Shown here one piece after another: positions 52,507-61,790 of a stretch of 64,000 nt of DNA; the first letter of the stretch is position 1, and each line of letters begins with the position of its first letter. Position numbers and translations under genes: made by a program. The DNA lies in the NCBI GenBank assembly GCA_036821485.1, contig DAISJM010000008.1, positions 32,205-96,204 on the forward strand. The letters are read 5' to 3'. This stretch comes from DAISJM01 sp036821485 (GTDB lineage Bacteria > Verrucomicrobiota > Kiritimatiellia > CAIQIC01 > JAGNIJ01). The notes below the pieces were generated by a model, which had not been told where the DNA came from, did not search any database, and was given only the letters and a program-made list of their open reading frames with translations.

Positions 52507-54110
52507 AGAATATTCTGCCGGTCGTGGTGGAAATCCTGATCTTCTTCGGCTTCTACGTGGCGGCGCTGATCGTGGCGTGGCCGCTCCGGCGCAGGCTGCG
52601 CCAGACGGACACCAATGTCCGCGGCGTGGGCGTTTCTCTGAAACGCGTACTGCTGGGCCTCTCGCTGCCGGCGGCCGTGCTCGTGGTTTCGCAGTTGGTG
52701 TGGTGGTTGCTGTTGTATGGACGTCTGGATGAGAGTCTGCTCGCACGCGGTGAGCCCCACATGGGAGCGTGGCTCACGTTCTGGGGTTTCGTGTTGGTGC
52801 TGACGCTGGTGGAAAAAGGCGCGATCGAGATATACGGCCTCATGAACCGCCTGTTTCCCGTGCCGGACCTGATGCGGAACATTCTGCGCGGACTCCTGCT
52901 GGTGGCGGCCGTGTTCGGCATCCTGAAGTATCAGTTGCACATCGAGATTTCGCCGCTATTGGCATCCACCGCGTTGGTGACGGCGGTCGTCGGCTTCGCG
53001 TTGCAGGGCGTACTCGGCAATCTACTTGCCGGCATGTCGATGCACGTTGTGCGTTCGGTCGTCCCCTCGGACTGGGTCCAGATCGGTGACGTGGAGGGCG
53101 AGGTGATTCAGACCAACTGGCGCGAGACGCGGCTCCGCACCGTGGGCGGGCATATGATGATCGTGCCGAACAGCGTCGTGGCCTCGTCGACCATCCACAA
53201 TATGACGCGGCCCACCCCGCTGCGGCGGCATCGGGTCGACGTGGGCGCGAGCTACTCCGACGCGCCGGGCGACGTGATCGATGCGTTGGTGGAATCGGCT
53301 CTCGAAGTGCGGGACGTCCTGCGCGATCCCGCCCCCTCCGCGGTGGTCACCGAGTATAAGGACTTCGGCATCAATTACCGTCTCCGGTTCTGGACGAACA
53401 CGTATCACGATCGTGCGGTGGTGGAAGGAAATGTGATGCGGATGATCTGGTACAAGTTCAAGCGGCGCGGGATCGAGATTCCGTTCCCGATGAGCGACAA
53501 GTTGCTCAACGATTTCATGGCGGTGGTGTACCGGCAGCGCACGATGCCGCCGGAGGAGATCGATATTGAACGCACGCTGGCCGATCTGTTGCGGAGCGAT
53601 GTGGTGTCGAAGTGGCTGGTCGACGAGAAGGGCGTGCCGCTGCTGAAGGAAGAGGATCTGCGCGGCGTGGCGAAGTCGGTGAAGCGCGTTCGCTTCACGA
53701 AGGGCGAAACAGTCTTCTGCCAGGGACAGCCCGGCACGACATGTTACGTCGTGGTGTGGGGGAGAGTGCACGGTCACGTGGAGTACAAGGACGCGGGCCG
53801 CATGAATGAGTTCGAGCTGAATCCCGGTGCGTTGTTCGGCGAGATGAGTCTCGTAACCGGGTTGCCGCGTACGGCGACGATCACGGCTCGCGAGGAAGTG
53901 GAGTTGCTTGAAGTCTCCGAGGGGACCTTCCGCAAGATTCTGTCGCTGCGTCAGGACATTCCGGAGATTCTGTCGCGGCTCGTCGCGCAACGTTCGGAGC
54001 AGAACGCCGCGGCGTATGAGAAGTTGAAAGAGATGGCCGGAACGAATGTGGCGGAGACGATCCGTCGCGAGAACATTCTAAAACGGTTCCTGCGCATGCT
54101 GGGGCGGTAG
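52503..54110 (+). CDS. MscS-family channel with C-terminal cyclic nucleotide-binding domain
   Basis: 535 aa. Four or so helices, with the pore helix near TALVTAVVGFALQGVLGNLLAG, then the MscS beta domain (VIQTNWRETRLRTVGG). A cNMP-binding domain spans about residues 390-505: KGETVFCQGQPG, and the phosphate cassette-like FGEMSLVTGLPRTATITA. This is the bCNG type of MscS protein, likely gated or tuned by cAMP. It starts at GTG 52503 in the previous stop, so channel, hydrolase and cyclase are one translational unit. Confidence 0.9.
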   Translation: MKNILPVVVEILIFFGFYVAALIVAWPLRRRLRQTDTNVRGVGVSLKRVLLGLSLPAAVLVVSQLVWWLLLYGRLDESLLARGEPHMGAWLTFWGFVLVLTLVEKGAIEIYGLMNRLFPVPDLMRNILRGLLLVAAVFGILKYQLHIEISPLLASTALVTAVVGFALQGVLGNLLAGMSMHVVRSVVPSDWVQIGDVEGEVIQTNWRETRLRTVGGHMMIVPNSVVASSTIHNMTRPTPLRRHRVDVGASYSDAPGDVIDALVESALEVRDVLRDPAPSAVVTEYKDFGINYRLRFWTNTYHDRAVVEGNVMRMIWYKFKRRGIEIPFPMSDKLLNDFMAVVYRQRTMPPEEIDIERTLADLLRSDVVSKWLVDEKGVPLLKEEDLRGVAKSVKRVRFTKGETVFCQGQPGTTCYVVVWGRVHGHVEYKDAGRMNEFELNPGALFGEMSLVTGLPRTATITAREEVELLEVSEGTFRKILSLRQDIPEILSRLVAQRSEQNAAAYEKLKEMAGTNVAETIRRENILKRFLRMLGR

Positions 54111-54344
54111 CTGTATTATGGGCGTAAGGGTGGGTCGGAGATTTCTCGTCGCGATGCGCTGCTGGGTCGCGCTCCTCGAAATGACAGTTCTGTCGGTGCG
54201 TGCTCTTTTTCTCCGTGTCATGTGAGGACGTGAGGTATTCATGGCGCGGCCGGACTCTGTCGAAGTGCCACTTTCTGACGGAACTATTTTGATCAGAAAA
54301 GGGCCATTTCAGGCCTTCATTCCTTGTTTGGTGCCGCTGGAATC

Positions 54345-54374
54345 TTGACTTTCGCGTCCTTTTCTCATTATAAG
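54345..54374 (+). promoter_or_regulatory. sigma70-type promoter of the giant secreted protein gene
   Basis: TTGACT (54345-54350), 18-bp spacer, TATAAG (54369-54374). The predicted transcript starts near 54381, so the operator at 54427-54440 lies in the 5' leader. Confidence 0.65.
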
Positions 54375-54426
54375 AATGCGCCAACGGGGAAAAAGGGTCG
54401 TGCTGTTTCTTTTTTTTAGTTCTCAA

Positions 54427-54440
54427 TGAGAGCGCTCTCA
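54427..54440. promoter_or_regulatory. LacI-family-type operator (perfect palindrome)
   Basis: TGAGAGCGCTCTCA, perfect 14-bp palindrome with central CG, 18 bp before the ATG at 54459. Nearly the same site precedes the GH3 gene. Confidence 0.65.
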
Positions 54441-54458
54441 ACGGGGGAGGGAGTTAAG

Positions 54459-57400
54459 ATGATCAGCAGTATCGAGTGGTTTGTCCGTCGCGTGTCGTTT
54501 CTTGTCCTGATGGTGCTCACCTGTTCGTTCTGTTGTTCCGTTCATGCCGCAACGTTGTCCAACACGGACTTCGAAACCGGCAATCTCAGCAACTGGACGA
54601 CACGGGTGAATCAGATGAAGGTGTCGGCCTGCACGAATGATTCCTACAACAGGAATTATTCCGCGTGCATCACCGGCAAGTATGCATCGGCGACGTGGAT
54701 CACCAATTCGATCTATCAGACGACGACAGCCAGCGCGGGTGACACCGTTGTTGCCGACGGCTTCGTTTTTTTCAAACGCTACGCGGAAGCCGCGGCAGCC
54801 GGAACCGGCTATGTCAAAGTTTCGCTTTCCTCGCCGTTTGTCTCGCTCGCAAGCAACAGCGTCACGTTCGGCATCACGAACAACGCGTGGACCTACTTCA
54901 ATCTTCGCGGCTTCCTCTTTGGTGTCGCGAACGGCGGGTTTGAACAGGATCTCGTGGGGTGGGGGTTGGGCTGCGACAATCTGCAGGCTTCGATTGTGAC
55001 GAATGTGAAGTACAGCGGCACGAAGGCACTGCGCATGTCTGGTGGTTGGACCGGATGGGGCTGGAATGAGGCGCAGCAGATTGTCACCTGTAATTCAGGT
55101 GACGTGCTTGAGGCGCGCGGCAAGGTGTATCTTCAGGATCTTGAAACAACCGCGCCGTGGGTGGTGGCCGGCATCAAGCTCGAGCGCGTGAGCGGTGGCT
55201 GGGGCGCGGAGAGCACGGTCAACGCGGCTTCACCGGAAGGCGTCTGGTCGAACCTTGCGTTCACGGCCACAGCGCCGAGCAGCGGCGACTACATCATGCG
55301 CGTGATGGTGTGCGGCGGCGAAGGCGGGTCCTCGACGGGCACGGTCTACTTCGACGACATCCAGCTCTGGAAGCAGTCGGGTGGCACGGCGACCACGTAC
55401 AACGTGACGCTCAGCCTGGACTACTACGCCCACTCGGGTGGGGCGGCCTACACCAGTTCCGCGGAAGTCTACATGGACGCCGTGACCGTGAAGGGCTCGC
55501 TGGCGAACCTGGTGAATCCGACGAACATCATGACGTCGCTTCGGACCGAAGCCTCCGCGATCGGCACGAGCACCAGTGCAGTGATCCCGACGGTCGTCTA
55601 TCCGGCGATCAACACGTTCGGTCTGCCGGGCGAAGGCGTGTATCCGTCGTACGTGGAAGCCGCGATTCCCGGCTGGCGCTTCAAGTACATGACGAACAAT
55701 GTCACGATCACGTGCACGAACACGATCAAGGTCTGGGGCATTCCTGAATACGGCGCGGGCTACGTGGAAATGGACCAGTACGTCTACTGCGCGAAGAATC
55801 CGCACAAGGAGCGCGGCCAGCCGCTGGAAATCGTGACCAATGGCCCGTACTTCGCCATCGGCACGAAGGATGGCAAGAGCAGCGAGTTCGGCAGCGGTCC
55901 GTTCCCCGAGGAATACACGTACGTGGTGGGCTCACCGCTCTCGAACTTCCCCAAACGGATCAGCACGTGGGGCAGCGGTCAGTGGCCGTCGACGCTGCAC
56001 ATCGTGTTCCAGGAGAACTTCTCCCAGTTCAGCAATGGTCTCTGGAACAAGCATTTCGTCGTGGCCTCTGTCGTCACGAACGGCGCGGCGGTCAACGCGA
56101 AGGCCGCGCGTATCTTCCTGCAGGCGAGCAAGACCGGCGCCTCGAACGATGTGGATGTCCAGACGCATGAACTGCATTTCGGCTGGGCGGCGGTGACGAG
56201 TTGCTACGGGCTGGTGGACTACTCCAATGTGACGTACCAGGCTCACAATGAAGTCACGATTCGTGCGCCGTGGATCTACAATCACGTCGACGACGGCACG
56301 GGCTGGTACATGCAGCAGTCGCCGCGCGGCAGCGCCACGATCGAGCCTCTCGAACTCTACGCGCTCGACAAGGGCACTTGGATTCAGCGCATCTACGACC
56401 AGAACGTCTTCACCTGGTCACACGCCGGCGCAGGCGTGGCCTCGATGTTCGACGACGACAACCAGGTTCGTCTTTCGGGTCCGGCGTCGTATCACGTTGG
56501 TGTGAAAATCGGGCATGCGTATCAGCCGACGCCGGCGGATGAGGTGGCGTATCCCGAAGTCCTGACGATTCGCGGCTGCGGTTACTTCCGCATGGCCGAC
56601 TACGAAGGCGTCATGGCCGGCAGCTTCCGTCCGATGGCGCAGGACATCTTCAGCCTGACCAAGGGGGAAGACCCCGTCCTGATTCCGAAGGCCTACACCC
56701 GCGTGGTGCCGCGCACCACGCCGACCAATGGATTGGACGACAGCTACGCGCAAATCTTCGCGAACATCCGGTCCAAGACCAACAACACGTACATCGGCGT
56801 GTTTGGCGCCGATCTGCACTTCTCGCCGAGCGAGGCGGCTTCCAACGGCTGCTATTTCGACCTCTCGCAGGAGACGTGGGCGCACAAGGCGGTCGTGCTG
56901 ACGAACGATGGTCCGCTTTCCTGCTTCGCCCAGGTGTCGATGTATTGGCGCGGCGATGCGAGTGTGAACGGTGGACAGGAAGGCCATGACGTGGACGTGG
57001 TGATGGTCAAGCGGACCAACGGCGAGTGGATCACGCACCAGTTGCTCAATCCGCCGACGAACATCTATCACCGGACGCTCAGCCGTTTCGGCAGCAACGA
57101 GACGGTGTACCTGATGCAGCAGGATCGCGGTCCGAAGACCTACGAGATGCTGCACACGGAGATGCCGTACAACCGCGCCTCCGCGTTCGAGATCACCCTG
57201 CTCAGCGCGCCGGGCACGGTGCCGTTGAACCTGGACATCTACGAGCAGAACACGCGGTCCGAGATCATGGATAACGTCGACATTGCATGCAACGTGGCGA
57301 CGAACCTGACGCGCGGCCAGAAGCTCGCGTACAAGTATCGCTACCGCACTGTGTATGCCCCGGGCGTCATCATCCAGAGTCCGAATACGCCTGATGGCGG

Positions 57401-60400
57401 TGAGGGCTGGAACGACAACTCGTACCGGATAACCTTCAACGCGGTGGACGGCCACGGCTATGACCTGCTGGCCAACGTCTACTACGGCAACGGCAAGGAC
57501 AACGACTGGCGCCAGATCGGCACGAACATCGCCGTGGCGGCGACGAATCCCACCGCCATCTGCGACTGGAATGTGAGCGGCGTGGCCACGGGCGCCTACT
57601 ACGTGAAGGTCACCGCGCAGCGCGTGGGTGGTGGCAAGATCGGTTTCGATGTTTCCAACTCGCGCCTGCAGATCGGTGCAACCCGCGGGTTCCCGAACAA
57701 CGGTACGCGCATCTGGAGCGTGGTCACCAATGCCTTTGGCTACCTCGGGCAGAATACCGACTTTGAGACCGGCGGCTGGTTTGGCTGGGCTTGGACATCG
57801 GACGGAGCGCTGGCCACCGTGTCCACCGGGACCGTGTACCAGGGCCGTTACTCCTGCCGCCAGACGGCCACGAATTGGATCGGTTGGAGCTGGAACGATG
57901 TGTGGCAGAGCATCGACGCGCAGCCGGGTGAGAAGCTGCACGTCTCGGGCAAGGTCTTCATCGCCAGCATGCAGAAGCTGGGGACGAACTGGCTGTCCTG
58001 CGGTATCCGGATTGAAACGACCAACGGCATCGGCACGGGTGTCGAGTTCAGCGTGACGTCGGCCACCGGCGTCTGGCAGAACGTGGAATTCGATCACTAC
58101 CCCGTGCAGGCCAGAGAGAACCTGCGGCTGTGGGTTGCGGGGTATGACGCCACGAACGTGGACGTTTACTTTGACGCAATTTCAATCACCAGCACGAACG
58201 TGCATCCGGTGATCACCAACTTCGTCAATTACGGCTACTGGCTGGGCGACAGTGCGGTGGACGTCAGCACGCACAACGTGCTGAGCTTCATGGTGGGCGG
58301 CTCGCAGGGCGTCGAGGACCTGGCCGTCTGGGTCAAGGACGCCGCGGGGGTGAGCAACCGCGTGTTCATGTCGAACTACATCGGCCGGGTTGTGTCCACG
58401 GCGCAGCGTGTGGATATCCCGTGGCGGAACTTCACGACGATCAACAAGGCGGCGATCAGCAACATCAGCTTCACCTCGAGCGCCTCGAACGACGCGGTGG
58501 TGACGTCGATGCGCTCGATCACCGTGCCATTCCTTGTCAGTTCCGTTGCGCGGACGCCGCCGCAAATCGACGAGCAGGGCGTGCCGTACTACTACCCCGG
58601 CCAGACCGTGACCAACACGATCACGATCAGCAACATGTACGCCGTGGCCCAGACGGGCCTCGCGGTGCAGGTGGACCAGGAATACGGCGAGACGTTGTAC
58701 TGGTGGGATGATTCCTCGCCGAAGCCGACAGAGCTGTTCTTCAAGAACAGCGAGAAGACTCGCAAGGGTGATCGCCTCTGCAACGGCTTTGAGCAGAACT
58801 GGACCGCGCAGACCGTGCCGGCCAGCGGCCGTCTCGTGTTGACGGGCGTCTACAAGGTGCCGGTGGGCAACCTGGTGACGATCAATACCAACGAGCCGCC
58901 GTGGTATGCCTACCGCAACATCAAGGCCCGTGCCCAGGTTCATGTGGTCGCCCGGCGTGCAAGCGGCGACAACGTCTATGACAACGACATGGCGGGTTGC
59001 TACGCGGTGGGCGATGAGGTGTCGCCGCTGCCGCGTCCGCCGACGGGGCTGAAGTCCAGCGTGGTTACGACCAACGCGGGCAAGGCGATCTACACGGTGA
59101 GCTGGAGCCCGGTGACGGGTGCCACCGGCTACCAGTTGCAGGAGGACGAGGACTCGTACTTCGGCACGCCGAACAGCTACTACCTGAACGCGACATCGCG
59201 GGTTATGACCCAGACCGTGGGCGGGGTGTACTACTACAAGGTCGCCACCAGCACCAACGGTCACTACGGCATGTTCTGCGTGCCGATCGCGGTCACGGTT
59301 TCGCTCAACCGGCCACCGGTTGCGAATGACCAGAGCGTCTCGACGCCAGAGGAGGTAGCCAAGGCGATCACGCTTACGGCGACCGACCCCGACGGCAATC
59401 CGCTGACCTACGCGATCGTGTCGAATCCGTCGCATGGCGCCCTCAGTGGCACGGCGCCGAACGTGACCTACACGCCGTATTCCAACTATTACGGTGCGGA
59501 CAGCTTTACGTTCCGGGCGAACGACGGGAAGACGAACAGCAACACGGCGACGGTCTCGATCACCGTCACGCCGGTGAACGATGCGCCGACGGCGAACGGC
59601 CAATCCGTCTCGACGCCGGAGGATACGACCAGGGCGATCACGCTGACCGGTTCCGATCCGGAGACCAACGCGTTGAGCTACGAGATCGTGACGTATCCGG
59701 CCAACGGTTCGCTGTGGGGCACGCTGCCGAACCTGACCTATGGGCCGTCCCTGAACTTCAACGGCTCCGACAGCTTCACCTTCAGGGTGAATGACGGGTC
59801 GTTGACCAGCGCTCCTGCCACGGTGTCTATCACGGTTACGGCGGTGAACGATGCGCCGGTGGCCGACAATCAGACGGTCTACACGGCCATCAACATGGCC
59901 AAGGCCATCACGTTGACCGCCACGGATCCGGAGACCAATGCGCTGACCTACAGCATTGTGTCCAGTCCGTCACACGGCGTGTTGAGCGGGTCGGCGCCCA
60001 GCGTGACGTACACGCCGTTCGGCGAGTACTACGGGAACGACAGCTTCACCTTCCGCGCAAACGACGGACTGACCAACGGCACGATCGGCACCGTGTCGCT
60101 CGTGGTCACGGCAAAGGTGGTGTACGTGGACGACTCCAACACGAGCGGGACTGAGGATGGGTCGCAAGCGTATCCGTATAACACGATCGTGGAAGGTGTC
60201 GGCGTGGCCGGAAACCACAGTATCGTCTACGTCGCCGCGGGCTACTACGACGACGCTGTTGCATTGACGGGCAGGACGAATGTGACACTTGTGGGTGAGA
60301 ACGAGAACGCGATCCTCACCAACGCGTTGTCCTACAAATTCGGCCTGAGCCGATGCCGCCTCGTCACGCTGAAGGGCTTCACACTCTCCGGCGGCCAGAA

Positions 60401-61253
60401 CGGCATCAGTCTGAACAACTGCGACGAGATTCTGATCTGCACGAATACGATCGTGAACATCCAGCAGTATGCCTACAACTCGGGCGGAGCGTTCTCGGTG
60501 GGCTATTCGACGCTGCGGATTGAAGACAACGTCATCACGAACTGCTACGGCGGCCAGCGTGGCGGCATCGGCTACTTCTACGATGTCGGCATGACCGTGA
60601 TGAACAATGACTTCATCAACTGCACGGCGTGGAACTCGGCGGGCGGTCTCTGGATCGCGTGCCAGTGGACGGGTCGCGTGAACCGCATCAAGAACAACTA
60701 CTTCTACCAGAACACGGCCGACTACAGCGGCGCGATCGACCTGTATGGCGAGTATCTCAACAATACGTGGATCGATCACAATGTGTTCGTGAGCTGCGGG
60801 GCCGACTACAGCTGGGCTGGCGCGATCAAGGTGCAGTACCTGTACAACGGTGGCGGCGGGACCAGCGACCTGCGCATCGTGAACAACGTGTTTGACGGGG
60901 TCTTCACCGCGTCCAGCGCGCCGGAGATCGGCGTCTACGTCACAACGGGCAAGGTCTACATGGCGAACAACGTCATGGTGGGCCCGAACTGGGCGGGCTC
61001 GTATGCCGCCTACAACGCGGGTTCCAGCAATGACGTGGTGGTGGAGTATAACGACATCTACCAGTACGTCAGCGGAATCTACAACTGCGCGGTTGGCGCC
61101 GGGAATATCACGAACGCCCCGTCGTTCGTGGGCTCGGGCGATTATCACCTGCAGGTGGGTTCGCCCTGCATCAATGCCGGAAACCCGGCCGCGTTCTACA
61201 ACGACGCGGACGGAAGCCGGAATGACATGGGCGTGTTCGGCGGCAACTACTAA
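54459..61253 (+). CDS. Giant secreted multi-domain protein (lectin-like, FN3, cadherin-like, beta-helix)
   Basis: 2264 aa. Signal peptide about residues 1-31. Then galactose-binding-like jelly-roll modules (NTDFETGNLSNW; GGFEQDLVGW; a third near 1100, NTDFETGGWFGW). A long central domain of unknown type contains the HTELPY-like HTEMPYNRASAFEI region. A fibronectin-III unit lies near 1525-1600. Three ~90-residue cadherin/VCBS-like repeats (about 1617-1885) each open with VA(D/N)xQ and contain DSFTFR.NDG. A right-handed beta-helix from ~1886 (VVYVDDSNTSGTEDGSQAYP) runs to the end. Probably a polysaccharide-binding or -cleaving surface protein. No anchor or sorting signal is seen at the C-terminus (FGGNY). 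Confidence 0.88.
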   Translation: MISSIEWFVRRVSFLVLMVLTCSFCCSVHAATLSNTDFETGNLSNWTTRVNQMKVSACTNDSYNRNYSACITGKYASATWITNSIYQTTTASAGDTVVADGFVFFKRYAEAAAAGTGYVKVSLSSPFVSLASNSVTFGITNNAWTYFNLRGFLFGVANGGFEQDLVGWGLGCDNLQASIVTNVKYSGTKALRMSGGWTGWGWNEAQQIVTCNSGDVLEARGKVYLQDLETTAPWVVAGIKLERVSGGWGAESTVNAASPEGVWSNLAFTATAPSSGDYIMRVMVCGGEGGSSTGTVYFDDIQLWKQSGGTATTYNVTLSLDYYAHSGGAAYTSSAEVYMDAVTVKGSLANLVNPTNIMTSLRTEASAIGTSTSAVIPTVVYPAINTFGLPGEGVYPSYVEAAIPGWRFKYMTNNVTITCTNTIKVWGIPEYGAGYVEMDQYVYCAKNPHKERGQPLEIVTNGPYFAIGTKDGKSSEFGSGPFPEEYTYVVGSPLSNFPKRISTWGSGQWPSTLHIVFQENFSQFSNGLWNKHFVVASVVTNGAAVNAKAARIFLQASKTGASNDVDVQTHELHFGWAAVTSCYGLVDYSNVTYQAHNEVTIRAPWIYNHVDDGTGWYMQQSPRGSATIEPLELYALDKGTWIQRIYDQNVFTWSHAGAGVASMFDDDNQVRLSGPASYHVGVKIGHAYQPTPADEVAYPEVLTIRGCGYFRMADYEGVMAGSFRPMAQDIFSLTKGEDPVLIPKAYTRVVPRTTPTNGLDDSYAQIFANIRSKTNNTYIGVFGADLHFSPSEAASNGCYFDLSQETWAHKAVVLTNDGPLSCFAQVSMYWRGDASVNGGQEGHDVDVVMVKRTNGEWITHQLLNPPTNIYHRTLSRFGSNETVYLMQQDRGPKTYEMLHTEMPYNRASAFEITLLSAPGTVPLNLDIYEQNTRSEIMDNVDIACNVATNLTRGQKLAYKYRYRTVYAPGVIIQSPNTPDGGEGWNDNSYRITFNAVDGHGYDLLANVYYGNGKDNDWRQIGTNIAVAATNPTAICDWNVSGVATGAYYVKVTAQRVGGGKIGFDVSNSRLQIGATRGFPNNGTRIWSVVTNAFGYLGQNTDFETGGWFGWAWTSDGALATVSTGTVYQGRYSCRQTATNWIGWSWNDVWQSIDAQPGEKLHVSGKVFIASMQKLGTNWLSCGIRIETTNGIGTGVEFSVTSATGVWQNVEFDHYPVQARENLRLWVAGYDATNVDVYFDAISITSTNVHPVITNFVNYGYWLGDSAVDVSTHNVLSFMVGGSQGVEDLAVWVKDAAGVSNRVFMSNYIGRVVSTAQRVDIPWRNFTTINKAAISNISFTSSASNDAVVTSMRSITVPFLVSSVARTPPQIDEQGVPYYYPGQTVTNTITISNMYAVAQTGLAVQVDQEYGETLYWWDDSSPKPTELFFKNSEKTRKGDRLCNGFEQNWTAQTVPASGRLVLTGVYKVPVGNLVTINTNEPPWYAYRNIKARAQVHVVARRASGDNVYDNDMAGCYAVGDEVSPLPRPPTGLKSSVVTTNAGKAIYTVSWSPVTGATGYQLQEDEDSYFGTPNSYYLNATSRVMTQTVGGVYYYKVATSTNGHYGMFCVPIAVTVSLNRPPVANDQSVSTPEEVAKAITLTATDPDGNPLTYAIVSNPSHGALSGTAPNVTYTPYSNYYGADSFTFRANDGKTNSNTATVSITVTPVNDAPTANGQSVSTPEDTTRAITLTGSDPETNALSYEIVTYPANGSLWGTLPNLTYGPSLNFNGSDSFTFRVNDGSLTSAPATVSITVTAVNDAPVADNQTVYTAINMAKAITLTATDPETNALTYSIVSSPSHGVLSGSAPSVTYTPFGEYYGNDSFTFRANDGLTNGTIGTVSLVVTAKVVYVDDSNTSGTEDGSQAYPYNTIVEGVGVAGNHSIVYVAAGYYDDAVALTGRTNVTLVGENENAILTNALSYKFGLSRCRLVTLKGFTLSGGQNGISLNNCDEILICTNTIVNIQQYAYNSGGAFSVGYSTLRIEDNVITNCYGGQRGGIGYFYDVGMTVMNNDFINCTAWNSAGGLWIACQWTGRVNRIKNNYFYQNTADYSGAIDLYGEYLNNTWIDHNVFVSCGADYSWAGAIKVQYLYNGGGGTSDLRIVNNVFDGVFTASSAPEIGVYVTTGKVYMANNVMVGPNWAGSYAAYNAGSSNDVVVEYNDIYQYVSGIYNCAVGAGNITNAPSFVGSGDYHLQVGSPCINAGNPAAFYNDADGSRNDMGVFGGNY

Positions 61254-61271
61254 GGATTAACGGGTAAAGAC

Positions 61272-61316
61272 ACCGCCCTCGTTGGCCGCAAGGCCGGCGG
61301 GGGCGGTTGTCGTTTT
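61272..61316. terminator. Bidirectional rho-independent-type terminator
   Basis: ACCGCCC...GTTGGCC-GCAA-GGCCGGC...GGGCGGT forms a long GC stem (61272-61307), followed by TGTCGTTTT. It separates the giant gene from the convergent EamA-like gene. Confidence 0.65.
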
Positions 61317-61650
61317 AGCGGAAGGCCATCACCAGCATCGCCGTGACCGCAAGAAAGACGCCTATGTAGGCCGGTCCGGTCAGCACTTCCTTAAGGAACA
61401 GGAAGCCGAGTATGTTGCTGATGATGATCGACGCGGCCGCGAGCAGGGCCATGGTCTTGCCCAGCGGGATGTGCGCGAAGACGTAGAGCTGGCCGAACGT
61501 CGCCACCATCCGCACGACGAAATAGACTGCAAACCACGCCGAGAAAAATGATGCCAATCGGAACCCGTACTTCACCATGTAGAAGCGGCCCATGAAGTCC
61601 GAGATTGAGTAGACCACCTGGGTGCCGAGAAGGATGAGCAGGATGCGCAT
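61315..61650 (-). CDS. Half-size EamA/SMR-like membrane protein
   Basis: A 111-aa protein with four hydrophobic helices (MRILLILLGTQVVYSISDFM to the GVFLAVTAMLVMAF end) and the motif LGFLFLKEVLTGPAYIGVFL, as in drug/metabolite transporter halves where a Glu follows LKE. It probably works as a dimer. Substrate unknown. Confidence 0.72.
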   Translation of the reverse strand: MRILLILLGTQVVYSISDFMGRFYMVKYGFRLASFFSAWFAVYFVVRMVATFGQLYVFAHIPLGKTMALLAAASIIISNILGFLFLKEVLTGPAYIGVFLAVTAMLVMAFR

Positions 61651-61661
61651 GGGGAAAAGGA

Positions 61662-61790
61662 GATTGGTTATTAGAGATTGGAGATTAGGAATCGGTTTGG
61701 AGTCATCGGTTCCGAGTTGGTCATTGAGATTTGGTCATCGGACATTTCTTGCTTTCCCAATACCCAATAACGAATCACCAATAACTTCTC
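61662..61790. repeat. Two facing degenerate heptanucleotide arrays (13 and 5 units)
   Basis: 61662-61752 reads GATTGGT, TATTAGA, GATTGGA, GATTAGG, AATCGGT, TTGGAGT, CATCGGT and six more 7-nt units. 61756-61790 reads CCCAATA, CCCAATA, ACGAATC, ACCAATA, ACTTCTC, close to the reverse complement of the left end. The whole forms an inverted-repeat element just before the end of the serine acetyltransferase gene. Confidence 0.75.

Larger units (their letters stand above)
54111..54458. other. Regulatory gap before the giant secreted protein gene
   Basis: 348 bp with no supportable gene. It is less GC-rich than the flanks and holds a promoter (54345-54374), a T-rich stretch (about 54405-54418) and the LacI-type palindrome (54427-54440). 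In 54111-54340 I see nothing specific. Confidence 0.6.

Noticed and set aside
49527..54110. Cyclase plus membrane effector considered as a Pycsar/CBASS-type phage defence
   Set aside because: The cyclase is a full CHASE2 class III sensor and the effector a bCNG-type MscS channel; there is no defence gene nearby, so signalling is the simpler reading.
61662..61790. Tandem-looking DNA considered as a CRISPR array
   Set aside because: The period is 7 nt with no 25-40 nt repeat-spacer pattern and no cas genes.
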